A stretch of 35,715 bases of DNA. Origin: Ophiostoma sp. CBS 140.51 (taxonomy: Eukaryota > Ascomycota > Sordariomycetes > Ophiostomatales > Ophiostomataceae). Location: NCBI GenBank assembly GCA_029298735.1, contig JANSLP010000327.1, positions 1-35,715 on the forward strand, written 5' to 3'. The notes under the pieces are model-generated. The model ran no database searches, was not told the origin of the DNA, and saw only the letters and a list, made by a program, of their open reading frames with translations. Made by a program: the position numbers and the translations under genes. Below are positions 20,663 through 31,758 of this stretch, one piece after another. The first letter of the stretch is position 1. Every line of letters starts with the position of its first letter.

Positions 20663-21288
20663 GTCTTTTTGCGACCTTTCCGGTTGAGATTGTGCGCTTG
20701 ATATTTCTTGGCGACGAAAAACCAATCACGCCATCAGTTCTTCGTCGACAATTTGATACCCCTGAAAACACAGTGGAGGATATTAACAGTGTCGAGGACA
20801 TTGCGCGCTACATCCGGAAGCCCTTTATTGTTGGCGACTCAGACAACCAGGGCCCCGAAGATGCATGGCACTGGGTGCACTTTGAGAAGTCCATGGACCG
20901 GTGGATCTACCAAGAAGACCGCGGGCCGCTCCGAAAATAGGGATATACCTTTTAGGACCAGGAACGGCTGGTGGAGACCGACTTTTTCAACGAGGAGTGG
21001 ACCGATCCTCGCAACCTTCAATATGGGCTACGCAAAGAGGAGGAGCAAGAGCGGCAGCAAGCCGAGATGCAAGTGTCGTGGGAGGCCCCGTCCAAGATTT
21101 ACAGAGCGGGCGGATCCGGTTGGTGGAGCAAGGACGACGAAAGCAAAATCCAATGGGGGCCAGGGTGTGATTCGGCATCGCAGGAGAAGATGGCTGAATC
21201 CACTCTTCAAGAACCGGCATCGTTGCAAGAAGTAAGAGATTTATTGGCATCGCTGAAGCTGCCTCCTAGTGCAGGCGATGCATCGTAA
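20663..21288 (+). pseudogene. F-box-like gene remnant with two in-frame TAG codons
   Basis: One frame runs from a likely splice acceptor at 20660-20662 to a TAA at 21286-21288. It starts FATFPVEIVRLIFLGDE, which resembles an F-box, continues through WHWVHFEKSMDRWIYQEDRG, and resumes as ERLVETDFFNEEW, then an Arg/Glu/Gln-rich helix and GGSGWWSKDDES. An 18-nt block, TAGGGATATACCTTTTAG (20938-20955), opens and closes with stop codons and keeps the frame on both sides. No suitable intron donor in the same phase was found. No convincing start codon is present. It could be a pseudogene, or a gene with an unusual intron and an upstream exon. Confidence 0.45.
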
Positions 21289-22241
21289 TGATAATATTAT
21301 TGTTATTCTACTTTGAGATATTCCGCATTCATCTAAATGGTATTTGGAGAGTTTCAATATGCCCTCATTCATTACGATGCATTTTGATTTTGAATTAGGG
21401 ACTACATCATCTTTCTCCCCACGGCATCCGCGAATTGCAACGGTCTTAAACCCTTTCCCAAAGCCCTTTCCCCTTCCCAGCGACTTTGTCGTATTCAAGG
21501 AACCTAAGTAATGCTTAGAATAAAAATTGGAAAGGATAGGAATAAGAAAACTCCCGGTTCCTGAACGTGTTCCTGGGCGCCCTTCGAGTGGCTCAAAGTA
21601 GAAACAAAAATTGAGGCTAGACCCCCCTTACCTCCAGACAATATCAATAGTGCGTTTAGTGGAGTGGGGACTGTTGACTCGCGACGCAAAAAGAAGCATA
21701 GTCATGAAATAAGATTGAAAAGAAGGGAGCATGTGAGAAAGAAATTCATTGATAATATTGACCCTGGAACTGGGTTTGATTTGACTTTGGTTCATACTCG
21801 TTGTTTTGGAATAGATGTGCCTGCATGTTTGTCCTCGTCCATCGATACAACGAGGGCGACCCGCTTCTCACGATAACTCTATTTATGTCTCGAATTAGAC
21901 TTAATTTTGACACCCGCTGGCGGTTTACTACCCCCAGCGTGAACTACACTCGTGGACATCGTATTTACACCACTTTCCCGTTGCATTCTCTTTACCTATT
22001 CAGGGCTGTGCCAAGTCCAATAGCTTCGTAACGCACGGGATGATGCAGAGAAAAGGTGCCTGTGGCGTCGTCCAAAACAAAAACGCCGGTCGAAGTGTCA
22101 GTAGAAAAGGTAGCCGCTACGCCCTTCATCGGCTCTGGTTGCTTCTTTTTTTCTTCCTTCTTCTGCTTTGCGACATCGCATTCTTTCGATTTCGATACGC
22201 CATTCTCCAAGCCGTCTCTATCAGCAATACCCGTGGACACG
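21289..22241. other. Intergenic, upstream region of the secreted CenC-like gene
   Basis: No gene is supported. A long pyrimidine-rich leader (TTCTTTTTTTCTTCC at about 22143-22157) precedes the next start codon, as often seen upstream of fungal genes. Confidence 0.4.
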
Positions 22242-22847
22242 ATGAAGGTCCTCCAGATCCTCGCCGTTGGCCTGGCATCAGCTTTTTCGGCGTCTGCTGC
22301 GCTCTGCAAGCCGTCTCCTCCGGCCCCATCCGCCTCTTCGGTGTCTTCCGTTGCGTCCTCATCACCCTCTCCTTCCACTCCCGCCACACCCCAACCCATT
22401 TGCATCAGAAATGTCGTCACCAACAGCTACTTTGACGCCGGTTCCCTCGACGGCTGGACCCTCACCCAGTTTAATGGCGGCACTGTTACCGGTGCCTCTG
22501 GCACCTGCGGCCAGTTCAGCACCTGTGTGCTGCTCGATACCGTCACGGGTGGCTACGTCGGCCTCTCGCAAACGGTGTCCAACACGGGCGTCGGCCTTAT
22601 CTACACGTTTACCTTCAACTACCGCGCCATCGCCACGCTTTCGAGTGACGCTATCCTGGTCTGCCAGATCAACGGCGGCGCCGGCGGTCTGTCGTGGTCG
22701 TGGACGGCTGACAGTATCCCTGTGAGCGGCTGGGGCTACTTTATGACGGCCTTTGCGGCGCCCACGACGAGCCTGACGGTGAACTGCGCGCTGAGCGGTT
22801 CCTACGAGAACAAGGTGCAGCTGGACTACTTCAACCTGAACTGTTAA
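22242..22847 (+). CDS. Small secreted protein with CenC-like jelly-roll domain
   Basis: A single-exon gene of 201 aa. The ATG at 22242 opens a signal peptide (MKVLQILAVGLASAFSASAA). A frame open further upstream lacks such a signal next to its start. A Ser/Pro linker (about residues 24-50) leads to a compact domain starting NVVTNSYFDAGSLDGWTLT, the usual opening of CenC/CBM-like beta-sandwich domains. It ends with KVQLDYFNLNC, the usual last strand. Four or more cysteines (C53, TCGQFSTC, the last residue) could form disulfides. The protein probably works outside the cell, on the wall or on a polysaccharide. Ligand unknown. A decayed paralogue follows at 23341. Confidence 0.8.
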   Translation: MKVLQILAVGLASAFSASAALCKPSPPAPSASSVSSVASSSPSPSTPATPQPICIRNVVTNSYFDAGSLDGWTLTQFNGGTVTGASGTCGQFSTCVLLDTVTGGYVGLSQTVSNTGVGLIYTFTFNYRAIATLSSDAILVCQINGGAGGLSWSWTADSIPVSGWGYFMTAFAAPTTSLTVNCALSGSYENKVQLDYFNLNC

Positions 22848-23340
22848 GGGAAAGATGCCAAAAGCCAATACACACATCGACGCGACCTGTACATACCACT
22901 AATAGACAATCCATTTTCCTCTCATTATTCTTTTGATTTTCAATCTGGAGTAGTTTCAATTTTGCCGTTGAATACCATTTCTGGCCCAATATTCTCCGCA
23001 ACGGCCACGATGCCTCCCTTTCGAAGCCACATATTAAGCATATATTCCACCTCCACAAACCAAGAGTACTTATTGGGCTCAATTCATTGTTTCAATAAAG
23101 TTGCTCTTCTTATTCAGAAAATCTTCCAGTCGCATGCTCTTCAACCGCGTTTGAATAATACACGTTCATAAGTTGTTCTTTCTGCACGCGTTCCTGCCAC
23201 CGCGTCGTCTTAGACACACTCGGCTCCTCATATACAAAGATGAAGATTCCACATCGCGGACGCAACCGTCTTAGCGATAGTCTGGGCAAGACATTTCACA
23301 ACACATAGAGCACAGGCAACAATACCCTCCGTTCATCATA
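22848..23340. other. Intergenic between paralogues, no gene seen
   Basis: It holds the 3' flank of the intact gene and the promoter of the broken copy. A pyrimidine/AT-rich stretch is the only structure seen. Confidence 0.4.
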
Positions 23341-23823
23341 ATGAAGACCATCATCGCCGCATTCCTCAGCCTTTTCTTGGCCACGCCCATGGCACCACTG
23401 TATCCGCCATCAGCGGCATCGACAACTGTGGTTCCGAGTTCTTGACCTGCGCCCAATTATCCATCGAGAGCAGGGGCACTCAAGTTTCCCGTCTCACGCA
23501 GCCCATCGAAAACACAACGCCGGGTGCCATCTACGATGTGGTCGTCTACTACAGCGGTCTTATGGGTCAGCCGCTGCTGCCGACACGACGCTCGTCTGCG
23601 AGTTCGGTGCCGGCACAACACTATCGAGAGTGCTTCTGGCATCCGCCGAGATCCCATAAGACGGATCGTGGGCCGAGTACATGGGGCTCATGTACACGTC
23701 GAACAGTGCCGTTGTCATCAGTTGTTCTCCACAAGGAATGAGTGCGAGACGGTTCAGTTGGCCAACGTTGGTATTAGAACGGGTCCGGCTTGTTGGCCGA
23801 ACGAGGCAGTTTTGACACCGTGA
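23341..23823 (+). pseudogene. Decayed paralogue of the secreted CenC-like protein
   Basis: It starts with an intact signal peptide, MKTIIAAFLSLFLATPM, but that frame stops after 34 codons. Parts of the domain continue in shifted frames. GSEFLTCAQL, then LTQPIENTTPGAIYDVVVYY, match the intact neighbour's CGQFSTCVLL and SQTVSNTGVGLIYTFTFNY. TTLVCEFGAG matches AILVCQINGG. SWAEYMGLMYTSNSAVVISC matches GWGYFMTAFAAPTTSLTVNC. ECETVQLANVGI matches the last strand. At least three frameshifts and a stop are needed to explain this. It is a tandem duplicate about 1 kb from the intact gene that has lost function. Confidence 0.8.
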
Positions 23824-24381
23824 ACGATGCGAACGGACAATCTTCTGTCCTCTATGTTTAATGTCTTTGATATGCTTAATTGGTTCCGTGTTATTGTTAA
23901 TTTACTTTAATTTCACTTCGAGTGATCGTGTCATTGAATTTGGGAAAAGATACACCTACACAGACAGGCGTTTAACTCATGTCTACACCGGGTTACCAAA
24001 ATCATTGTTCACCTTGTTTTTTTACTAATATATGATGTACGGAGATTAAAATAAATTGCAGTCGTTAAAAATAGAAGTACAGGGGGGAGAAAAATGCACA
24101 GAATGAAAGATCGGATCGCGGTAAACGCCAGAGTGCCTCTTGTGCTGGTTTCCGTTTTGCTCTCATTAAAAACGCCCTGTAAACGCCATTCACCTCCCAG
24201 AAAAAATAGCCGCCGAGACCCAAAAATAACAACAGAATTCCCAGAAATCAAAACAAAAGCCAGTAAAACAGTAAAAGACCACCCAATATCGCATATGCAG
24301 CAGAAAGTAAGAAAGACAATTGATGAAAAGACTGAGCATTAAGAAAATAACAAATGAAAAGTGTAATGTTGATAGTGGCAA
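23824..24381. other. Intergenic, no gene seen
   Basis: AT-rich. It contains the probable 3' untranslated region of the Myb gene on the minus strand. Confidence 0.4.
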
Positions 24382-25746
24382 TCAGCGCCGGTGCAGCAGC
24401 GCATCGATACCCATGTCAGGCGACAGACGGTGCTGGCCGTGGTGGGCCTGTTGCTGGGCCGGGTGGCCGTGATGCTGTTGGTGTTGTTGGTGGTGGCCCA
24501 TATAAGGACTGACCATGGAGGCGCCGCCGTTGTTGGACGGGACTGTGCCGTTTCCGGCACCAGCGCCGTCCATGGCCCGTAGTGACTGCGAGAAGCCAGT
24601 CGTGGTGGCATAGTAGTCCGGGTAGGCGGCACCGGGTGAGCCAACATCCTGCTGGGTCCCAGCACCAGGGCTGCCGGACGACGAGGGCACTTGTAGGTGG
24701 GAGTAGCTGTGCGAGTGGCTGTGGGCATGACGCCGCGAGGGAGCGCCCATGTGGTGCGTCGTCTGCACCGACACGGTGCTACTGTTGCTGCCACCCGACA
24801 CCGACCTGTTTCCGCCCCCAACGTTGCTGTTCGTGCTGCCACCGGGCGAGCCGTGGCCATCCAACAAGTCGTCACCGCTGCCGGTACCACCGACAATGTG
24901 CGCGTGTCCGTTGCTGCCAACCACCACGCTGGGCCCCAGCAGGTCGTCGTCGCCACCATAAGCGGGAAGGCCACCGACACCGACGTAGCTCTGCTCGATC
25001 CGCAGACGGCGTGACGATGACCGTGACACGCCCTGCAAGTTCTTGAGCCCAGCATTCATGCACTTTTGTTCCACAACCGTCCACTTTTCCCCTGTGCGCT
25101 GCGCCAGCGGCTGCCACATCTCGCGGCGCAGGTGCATGTACTCGCGGGCCAACTGCTCCATCTTGCGGGCGTCAAAGTCGTTGGTGGCATTGCGGCGCTC
25201 CATCAACCGCTCGTGGCGCTTGCGGCAGGCATTGGGCGTCTTGCCGGGAAAGTGGATGTGGATCTGGGCCCAGTTCTCGCCGCGGGCACGGGCTTGGATG
25301 AGGGTATCGTCGTCCTGAGGGTTCCAGGAGCCTGAGGAGGCCCGGCCGGAAGCAGTCGGAGGCTGGACGGAAAAGCTGGTGGAGGCAGAGCGGCCGCCAC
25401 TTCTGGACATGCGACGGCCGTTGCTGGTGACGACTGTGGCAGGCAGGTTGCCACCAAGAGTCAAGGGAGGGCCGACAGCAAACGGCTCCTGTTGTTGGTA
25501 GGAGGCAACGGCAGCCATGGCGTTGCTGCCGAGAGCACCGGCGGGGGACGAGTTGACTCCCTCGGGAAGTTGGTCGTAGTAGCCGACGGCGCCGTTGGTC
25601 GAAGCCACACCAGGACCAGAAAGAGAGCCGACACGGCTGTGGTGGTAGTAGGAGGGCATGCCGGAATGATGGTGGGAATCAAGCGAAGAAGGAAGTGTTG
25701 TATACGACTCAGAGCTAGCACTAGATGTGCGGCTAAGTCTGCTCAT
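24382..25746 (-). CDS. Myb/SANT-domain transcriptional regulator
   Basis: A single-exon gene of 454 aa. Residues 141-187 form a Myb/SANT repeat: SWNPQDDDTLIQARARGENWAQI, then FPGKTPNACRKRHERLMERR, with the spaced tryptophans and a basic third helix. A second, less typical helical segment (about 195-232, LAREYMHLRREMW and GEKWTVVEQKCM) may be a partner repeat. The N-terminal 140 residues are Ser/His/Tyr-rich. The C-terminal half is low-complexity Gly/Ser/His/Gln with HSHSHSYSH and an HHQQHQQHHGH run. Such composition is common in nuclear developmental regulators of filamentous fungi. Target genes are unknown. The long purine-skewed upstream region suggests a long 5' leader. Confidence 0.85.
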   Translation of the reverse strand: MSRLSRTSSASSESYTTLPSSLDSHHHSGMPSYYHHSRVGSLSGPGVASTNGAVGYYDQLPEGVNSSPAGALGSNAMAAVASYQQQEPFAVGPPLTLGGNLPATVVTSNGRRMSRSGGRSASTSFSVQPPTASGRASSGSWNPQDDDTLIQARARGENWAQIHIHFPGKTPNACRKRHERLMERRNATNDFDARKMEQLAREYMHLRREMWQPLAQRTGEKWTVVEQKCMNAGLKNLQGVSRSSSRRLRIEQSYVGVGGLPAYGGDDDLLGPSVVVGSNGHAHIVGGTGSGDDLLDGHGSPGGSTNSNVGGGNRSVSGGSNSSTVSVQTTHHMGAPSRRHAHSHSHSYSHLQVPSSSGSPGAGTQQDVGSPGAAYPDYYATTTGFSQSLRAMDGAGAGNGTVPSNNGGASMVSPYMGHHQQHQQHHGHPAQQQAHHGQHRLSPDMGIDALLHRR

Positions 25747-28700
25747 GTCGATGTGAAAGAAGCCAGGAAAAGAAACAAAAGAATGTAGACACTGGAGAAG
25801 ATGGGTAGACAGGAGTAAGTCTAATAGAGAATGGTAGAGTAGGAGAATAAGAGAGCAAAGAAGTGAGTGGATGTGTGTGCGTGGTCGTGAGCGAGAGGCA
25901 ATTAGTGATTATCACTAGGTTGTGTAAGTGAAAGTAATGAGGAAAAGACGCAGTAGTTTATGTGAAGGAAAATAGAAAGAGGCAGAAGACAACAAAGAAA
26001 GTAGAGCGATCTATTTCGTATCAAACGAAAGACGATGTAAAGAAGAAAAAAATATGAACAGAAGACGACGACACACAGAGAGGGAAAATGAGAAAGAAAA
26101 GAAAAAGAAAGACAGAAAGAAAATGTAGATGATGGTATCTTGAAGTGAATTGGAGAAGGAAAGGGACAACAAGAAGGAGAGGACAAGGTCAAGCTGATCT
26201 CTTTATAAAATACAATGTTGAAAGGGGGTGGATGGCGATGTTTGTATGGATGAAAGAAAAAGAAATGAAACAAGAGTTAAAAAAAGACAAGAGTGTGGAA
26301 AGAACAAAAATAGAGTGTGGGAAAGCTACCACGGCGTCTAACAAAACTTGCAGCCGCTCGATCGACAAGTCGAGGGTAGACAGCCGTGTACGACAGGTGC
26401 CGCCGGTAAGAAAAAGCTGAGAGGGTAGAGACAGCAGAGTAGTGCAAACAAATCAGATGAGAACACCACACAATGTCGGATGACGTTGGGCCCACGAGTG
26501 TCGAGAGAAGCTCCAAGACTCCACGAGGCGTCTGCAGGACGTGTAGGAGATATTCTTTGCGTAGCAACAGCGCGTGTATTTTTTTATTTTTATCCTCCCA
26601 AGATATGCGCGGCGGAAATGAGAGTACTCCCAGCGGGTGGAAGAGCGATCTGAAACAGCGTAGTGGGGAAGAGGAAGCAGAGAGAAAAAGAGAAGAACGC
26701 AGGAGGAATAACGTGAAACCAGGATCGTGTACCCAAACAGACGAGTCGATGGCCAACGGGCCTCTGATATTGGCTGGCCGGCGTGGGGAGGCTGCCTTAC
26801 TTGTTTGTATGGTATGTATGGTGGTGGACTTTGTGGTTCTTTGGCGGCTAGACACTGTTTGGGATGATCGTGGGTGGGCCTGGGGAAATGCAGCAATAGA
26901 ATACAAGCAGGAAAAAAAGGAATGACGAGCATGTAAGAGCTTGCAGAGTGTCAATGAGAGTAAAGAGTAAAGAAGCATAAGAGTGGATAGAGAGGCAAAA
27001 GTGGACGGGGGTAGGGGGCAGAGGAAAGGAGACCAGGTCGGGCGGCTAACTTTCTTTTTGTACGAAGAGGGTGTAAATCGACGTGTAAGTGGATTTGCAG
27101 CAAAATAAAGAAAGAGGGGGAAAGGGTCCCCGTTCCCAAAGAGCCCAAGAGCATTCACGGTCACGGACATCGGCACAGGAAATTATCGTGCTCTTTTGTC
27201 TCTTACCAAGAAAGCACTGTCTACGTGTTGACGAATGTCCCAAAAGGGAAGTGTCGTTGAAGTTGACAAGGGATCTACGTCAGAGCCAACAGTAAGAGAG
27301 TAAAAATAACAACTAGCAATATGGACTACCATATTGCATGCCGTATAACACCACTGCCATATTGCAAGTATTTGTGTTTCTGAAAACCGCGTAGTAATTG
27401 ACACCCAGTTTGGTTCGTCAAATGGTAAACCAGACTGTTCTCAGAGGATCGCGAGACGCGACTGACGAGGTCGAGAAGACGGGAGCGGGAAGGGAAAGGA
27501 GGAAATAAAGTACACCGGCTCGAGAATACAAAAATAGCACGAAAAGAAGCTATCCGGGAGAGAAAGGAACAGAATCAAAAGAAAAGCACGGGAAAAAAAG
27601 AATGGAACACACGCGGTAGACGAGCCGTGAATAACCCAAGAATACACGTTCCTGTGCTGTTCCTGGCTGTTCCTGCAGACGAGAGACGCGCCAATTTAGA
27701 TTGCCGCCGGGAAAGTCAGCTGCGAGGACTCTGTGCTTTTGAAATCTATTGTTTGTGTCGATATTGCACTCGGACGGCCCCCAAGGCTGGCGATTGACGC
27801 GTAGAAGGGCCAAATGAAAAGGAGAATGACTTGAAACTACCGCGATTCGAGGACAGCAGGACGTTGTGTTACGGCTGTTGGGAAGAAGAGAAATAAAAGT
27901 CATGATGCCCTTCTTCTCTACTTGCTCTCAATGGACAACCGCTGGCAGCTCGTGGCGCCCATCGTTCAGGGTCTTTGAAACAAAACAAAATCCACACAGT
28001 CCACTCAAGCCCACTAATACCACTGGAGGCAACTTACAGCGGCTAACCCCAGCGCCACCTCGACGAGCGCATCGACCGCCAAGGAGCGCAACGCACAAGC
28101 GCGCGACAAAAAAGGAAAGCGACAAAATCGAGGCAAACAAAGATTTAATCTGCTTTATTTGGCAACACTCTCTCAAAGACAAATAAATGTTAGAAAGGCC
28201 ACGAATACAGGCAATGGTATCTGGGTTAAATCTGTCTTCCCATATGTTTCTTTTCTAAGCTAATTTGCCCCGTTATTTGCCATATGAAAAAGAAGGCTTT
28301 GCGCTGCTTGCCAGCCGCTTTCTCGCGATTCATCCATCTTCAGCGGTTCAATCACCCCAGATTGTTTCTATTTATGGGCACATCACGTGGAGTGCCCTCC
28401 ATTGGACGGACTGCACGACATGTGCAAATTGGTGTACCACCTCGCTGGAACCGCCCAAGAAAGTTCACAACAGAAAGGTATCGCCAAAACAATGGCATTT
28501 TCGCTTCCCACAGTAGACGCCCACACCATCCGGCGTCTCGCTTGCCTTGCTCCCCCCTTTCCTTGACCTCGACGAGCGCGTACCTGCTTAATATGGTCGT
28601 TCTCATGCTCTCTTCCCGCTCGATCGTCTGGTGTTTTGTTCGACTCAGCCACAATTCTGAGTGTTGCTGTTTTAAGCTCATTTGTCGACCCATGTCGTCG

Positions 28701-29722
28701 GTTCTTTTTGGCTATTGTTGTCGTGCTGCCAATCTCGAATGGCTTGTCGAATGACACCGGGCGCTTTCCCTCCACGTCCTAGCCTTGCCTTTCTTCGACA
28801 ATAATTGTGTACTTATTTTTCAGCCTCTTCCCAGTTTCAGAGATGACAGGTCGCGAACAGATCGATTGGCCTGGGCCCGACCGTGGCCCGACAGGCCTTG
28901 TTTGAAGAACCGCGCACTTTAGAAGCAAGCTCTTTGGGCAAGATCGTGGCCGTATTTTCTCTTCTCAGTAAGATGACATAAGCGCTGGTGTTGCTGCCCT
29001 CACGGCATTATTTGAGTGTGTGTGTTTTTGTCAGAAGCTGTGTGCATCACGGTCGCGCCTTCCGTTCTCGGATCAAGGGTCGCCCGCGGGGGAAGCGGGG
29101 GCCCGGCCGGCCACTAGGCCGAAGCTTATGAAAGCGACACGTGCATTGAGACGGACTTACAAGTACAGGGAGACGTCATTCGCATAAGTCTACAAACGAT
29201 TTGATTTTAAGCTTTCAGAAACGTTGAAAAGTTTATGAAAGACCTTCAAACGACGGTTTTCAAATAAACACCGATCCCATTCATTCCAGCAGCGCCCCAA
29301 AGATCGACATTGTCATTGCCGATTTTATGTTTAGTGCATCTCGTCGGGCTCTGCCTAACGCTAAAACCCTGTTGAAAAACCCACAAGGCTGTCTTCGGGG
29401 CACAATTTACAGCATCTGTCACTATGTCAGGGTCCACAACATGCCTCGGAACGCATTTTTACGCTGCACTACTGTAATTAACCTTACCCTAAAACCTGTT
29501 TACTCAAAGAAAACAGCAGTTATCTGTTGTCCTTCGTGATCACTGCCTCGTCCGGGCGATGTTTTGCCAAGACGCTTGCAAAAGAAATAAGGGGACGCGC
29601 ACTCCACAGAACAGCGATGTGAGGAAGACAAAGAAGCAAAATGCGAGTGATAAATACGTGTGATGGCCCATCCTTCTCGTGCTTGACGGTTATGCAACTG
29701 TGACAACAACAGCATCGACAGA
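25747..29722. other. 4-kb gene-poor region upstream of the Myb gene
   Basis: The plus strand is strongly purine-rich from about 25747 to 27650, so the Myb transcript side is pyrimidine-rich. Long open frames here (for example 26277-27176 on the minus strand) are low-complexity and lack recognisable domains. A short inverted repeat, CAATATGG...CCATATTG, lies at 27318-27337. A GC-rich patch (29084-29125) has GGCCGG units. I see no supported gene. The region probably holds a long 5' leader with upstream ORFs and the promoter of the next gene. Confidence 0.5.
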
Positions 29723-30385
29723 ATGGCCCCAACATCAATATCATTAAGAGCGCCGCCATCCATCTGGGAGCGCGCCGCCACCATTGTTGCCCGCCAGACG
29801 GGTAACAGCGTTAGCACTTCCACCGATGGCTTCGACTACGACACAAGCACACCCGAAGGCGCGCACTTGGCAGCCATTATCGTGCCCTCCATACTCGGCG
29901 CCATCCTGCTGGCTGGTGGCGCATACTACACATACCGCCATTTCATTCGCAAGCGGCGAACCACCAAGGACTACTTTGAACGCATACGCAATGGGCTTTT
30001 CTACACGGTGATGCTCACCATTGGCCTGCCCATCTTTTTGGGTTTTATGGCTTTCTCCGGAATCAAGGGCTGGAGAGACAGACGCCGCGACCGTATTGCA
30101 TTCGAAAGGGCCGGCACAGACACGGTGACGCAACCTTCAAGCGGCACGCGAGCTCCGGAAACGACAGCATCGGCTGACTTTGCCGTTACTACTGTCGAGA
30201 TGACCGACAACAATGCCAAGGCAGCGACGCCAGCGACAAGTAGCTACAACACAGCAACCAGCTACAGTACACCGGGTAGCTACAATGCGTACATGGCGGC
30301 GCGTAGTAACGGTCCTCAACCAGAGGAGGTTCGCGCTCCAACGCCACCGCCGTCCTATGAAAAATCTAGCTCCAGCAAGATGTAG
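29723..30385 (+). CDS. Two-pass membrane protein with PPSY tail
   Basis: A single-exon gene of 220 aa. Two hydrophobic helices are visible: AAIIVPSILGAILLAGGAYY (about residues 49-68) and LFYTVMLTIGLPIFLGFMAF (about 90-109), separated by a basic loop (RKRRTTKDYFERIR). A charged RDRRRDR stretch follows the second helix. The C-terminal half is Ser/Thr/Ala-rich and ends APTPPPSYEKSSSSKM. The PPSY element fits the PY motif bound by WW domains of Rsp5/Nedd4-type ubiquitin ligases, so the protein could be an adaptor or cargo in membrane trafficking. That role is inference. No family is recognised. There is no clear signal peptide before the first helix. Confidence 0.75.
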   Translation: MAPTSISLRAPPSIWERAATIVARQTGNSVSTSTDGFDYDTSTPEGAHLAAIIVPSILGAILLAGGAYYTYRHFIRKRRTTKDYFERIRNGLFYTVMLTIGLPIFLGFMAFSGIKGWRDRRRDRIAFERAGTDTVTQPSSGTRAPETTASADFAVTTVEMTDNNAKAATPATSSYNTATSYSTPGSYNAYMAARSNGPQPEEVRAPTPPPSYEKSSSSKM

Positions 30386-30741
30386 CCCGGCGGCATGGTT
30401 TTTTTACGACAGTTTACATAGTCTTTCAATTTATTACAATTACAACACCCAGGAGGTAGCTGGATGCAAAACTGTGTCACCTGTTCATATTCTAGCGAAA
30501 GTCCGCCTTGTTCTCGCTAATGATCTTGGCGGCAGAGAGCTAAAAAACCATAGCGCACCAGGTAATGGGGGACAAACATCCATAAATCAAATGCTCCCAT
30601 GATGATACCATAACTTCCACATTCAACAGAAGCCATCAGAAGCAATACCCTTGAGCCCCAGCAAGGACGACATCGGTCCCGACGCTGGTAAATTTGACCC
30701 CACCGGCCGGTCCCCGTCTCACACCAGAACAACAGCCCAGT

Positions 30742-31128
30742 ATGGGTCTCTTCGACAGCGACGACACAATCAGACGGCGGCAGCAGAGAAAGGCCGAGGC
30801 GCAGCAGCAAAAGGCACAGCAGGCGCAGATGGACGCACAGTTGGCGATCTGGAAACAGACAATCGAGCAGCACCCGCAGCAACTGCCGTTTGTTCTGTCA
30901 CAGATCCAGCAAACCATTGCCGCCGGCGCCGCGGCTGCCGGTGTTTCGATTCCCACGGCACCGACCGGCGGACCGGCTGCAGTCTTTGCAAACAGCACCA
31001 GACCTGATCCACCGCCGCAAGCCAACCGTCCACAAATGCCGCTAACGCCGGTGGTTCTCGTGCCTGACCCTGACGGCTTGGAGGATCCAGACCACGTTTC
31101 CATCATTGACGCCAATCGACGACAGTAG
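30742..31128 (+). CDS. Small Gln-rich helical protein, unknown function
   Basis: A single-exon frame of 128 aa starting MGLFDSDDTIRRRQQRKAEAQQQKAQQ. The frame is open upstream only from non-ATG codons, so the ATG at 30742 is chosen. Residues about 8-60 are rich in Arg, Gln, Lys and Ala and likely form a long helix or coiled coil, ending with LPFVLSQIQQTIAAGAAAAG. The C-terminal half is Pro-rich (PTAPTGGPA, PDPPPQANRP) and ends VSIIDANRRQ. There is no signal peptide or membrane helix. Codon use is like that of neighbouring genes, which supports a real gene, but I recognise no family. An upstream exon cannot be excluded. Confidence 0.55.
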   Translation: MGLFDSDDTIRRRQQRKAEAQQQKAQQAQMDAQLAIWKQTIEQHPQQLPFVLSQIQQTIAAGAAAAGVSIPTAPTGGPAAVFANSTRPDPPPQANRPQMPLTPVVLVPDPDGLEDPDHVSIIDANRRQ

Positions 31129-31752
31129 TACATGAGCGGCCACATGGGTTGTGTACACATCCAGTCTTATACCTCGTCACGATGTACATCTTTCACGTAC
31201 GGCCACAGATATTGGAAAGCACGGGATCCCGTCCGCTCTCCCCTAGTTAAACCAATAATCGGCGGATTAGTAGTTGGGTCGGTGACGACCAGCGAATACC
31301 CGCTGCTGTACGTTTTTTGTTGAATTTTTTTGTCGAGTTTGCGAGGGACTTTTTGATCTTCTTTTTTTTTTGTTTCTTTTTGCTTTTTGTCCTTGAAGAT
31401 GCGATGTCAAGGCTAGCCATTGTATGTCTACTAAGTTACGTTTTAATCTTTACTCTAATAAAATAACACCATCCTTACAACTGTTGTTCTGGTGTGGCCC
31501 TTATTAATGTCCTTCCATCTTCACACTCACTGTGTCCATCAGCACACAAGAACTCTTATGAGTAATCTCAGTGACTTTTCTGATGTCTCTACACATTGCG
31601 TGTATTGCTAAACTCGCCTTTTCATGACTTGCCATCGCCACTCCACATGGCATAAGGAGCCACAAGTAAAATCATTAAGACATGCAGAGTGATCAAGTAT
31701 TGCAACAGCGGCACAATAATGAGTAACAGGAGTCCAAGATATAGCAGAAATA

Positions 31753-31758
31753 TATAAA
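31753..31758 (+). promoter_or_regulatory. TATA box of array unit 1
   Basis: TATAAA within TATATAAAGGGC lies 148 bp before the ATG at 31901. It is the least conserved of the four boxes in the array. The leader contains ATATCCATCCAAACTTCGA, which recurs in part in units 2 and 4. The wider gap 31129-31750 shows no gene. Confidence 0.6.

Noticed and set aside
26277..27176. 299-codon open frame on the minus strand
   Set aside because: Low-complexity Ser/Leu/Phe/Arg composition caused by the pyrimidine-rich strand; no domain, and it lies in the probable leader of the Myb gene.
28284..28754. 156-codon open frame on the plus strand
   Set aside because: Composition is not protein-like (many Arg, Cys and Ser in no pattern), no domain, and competing frames on the other strand.
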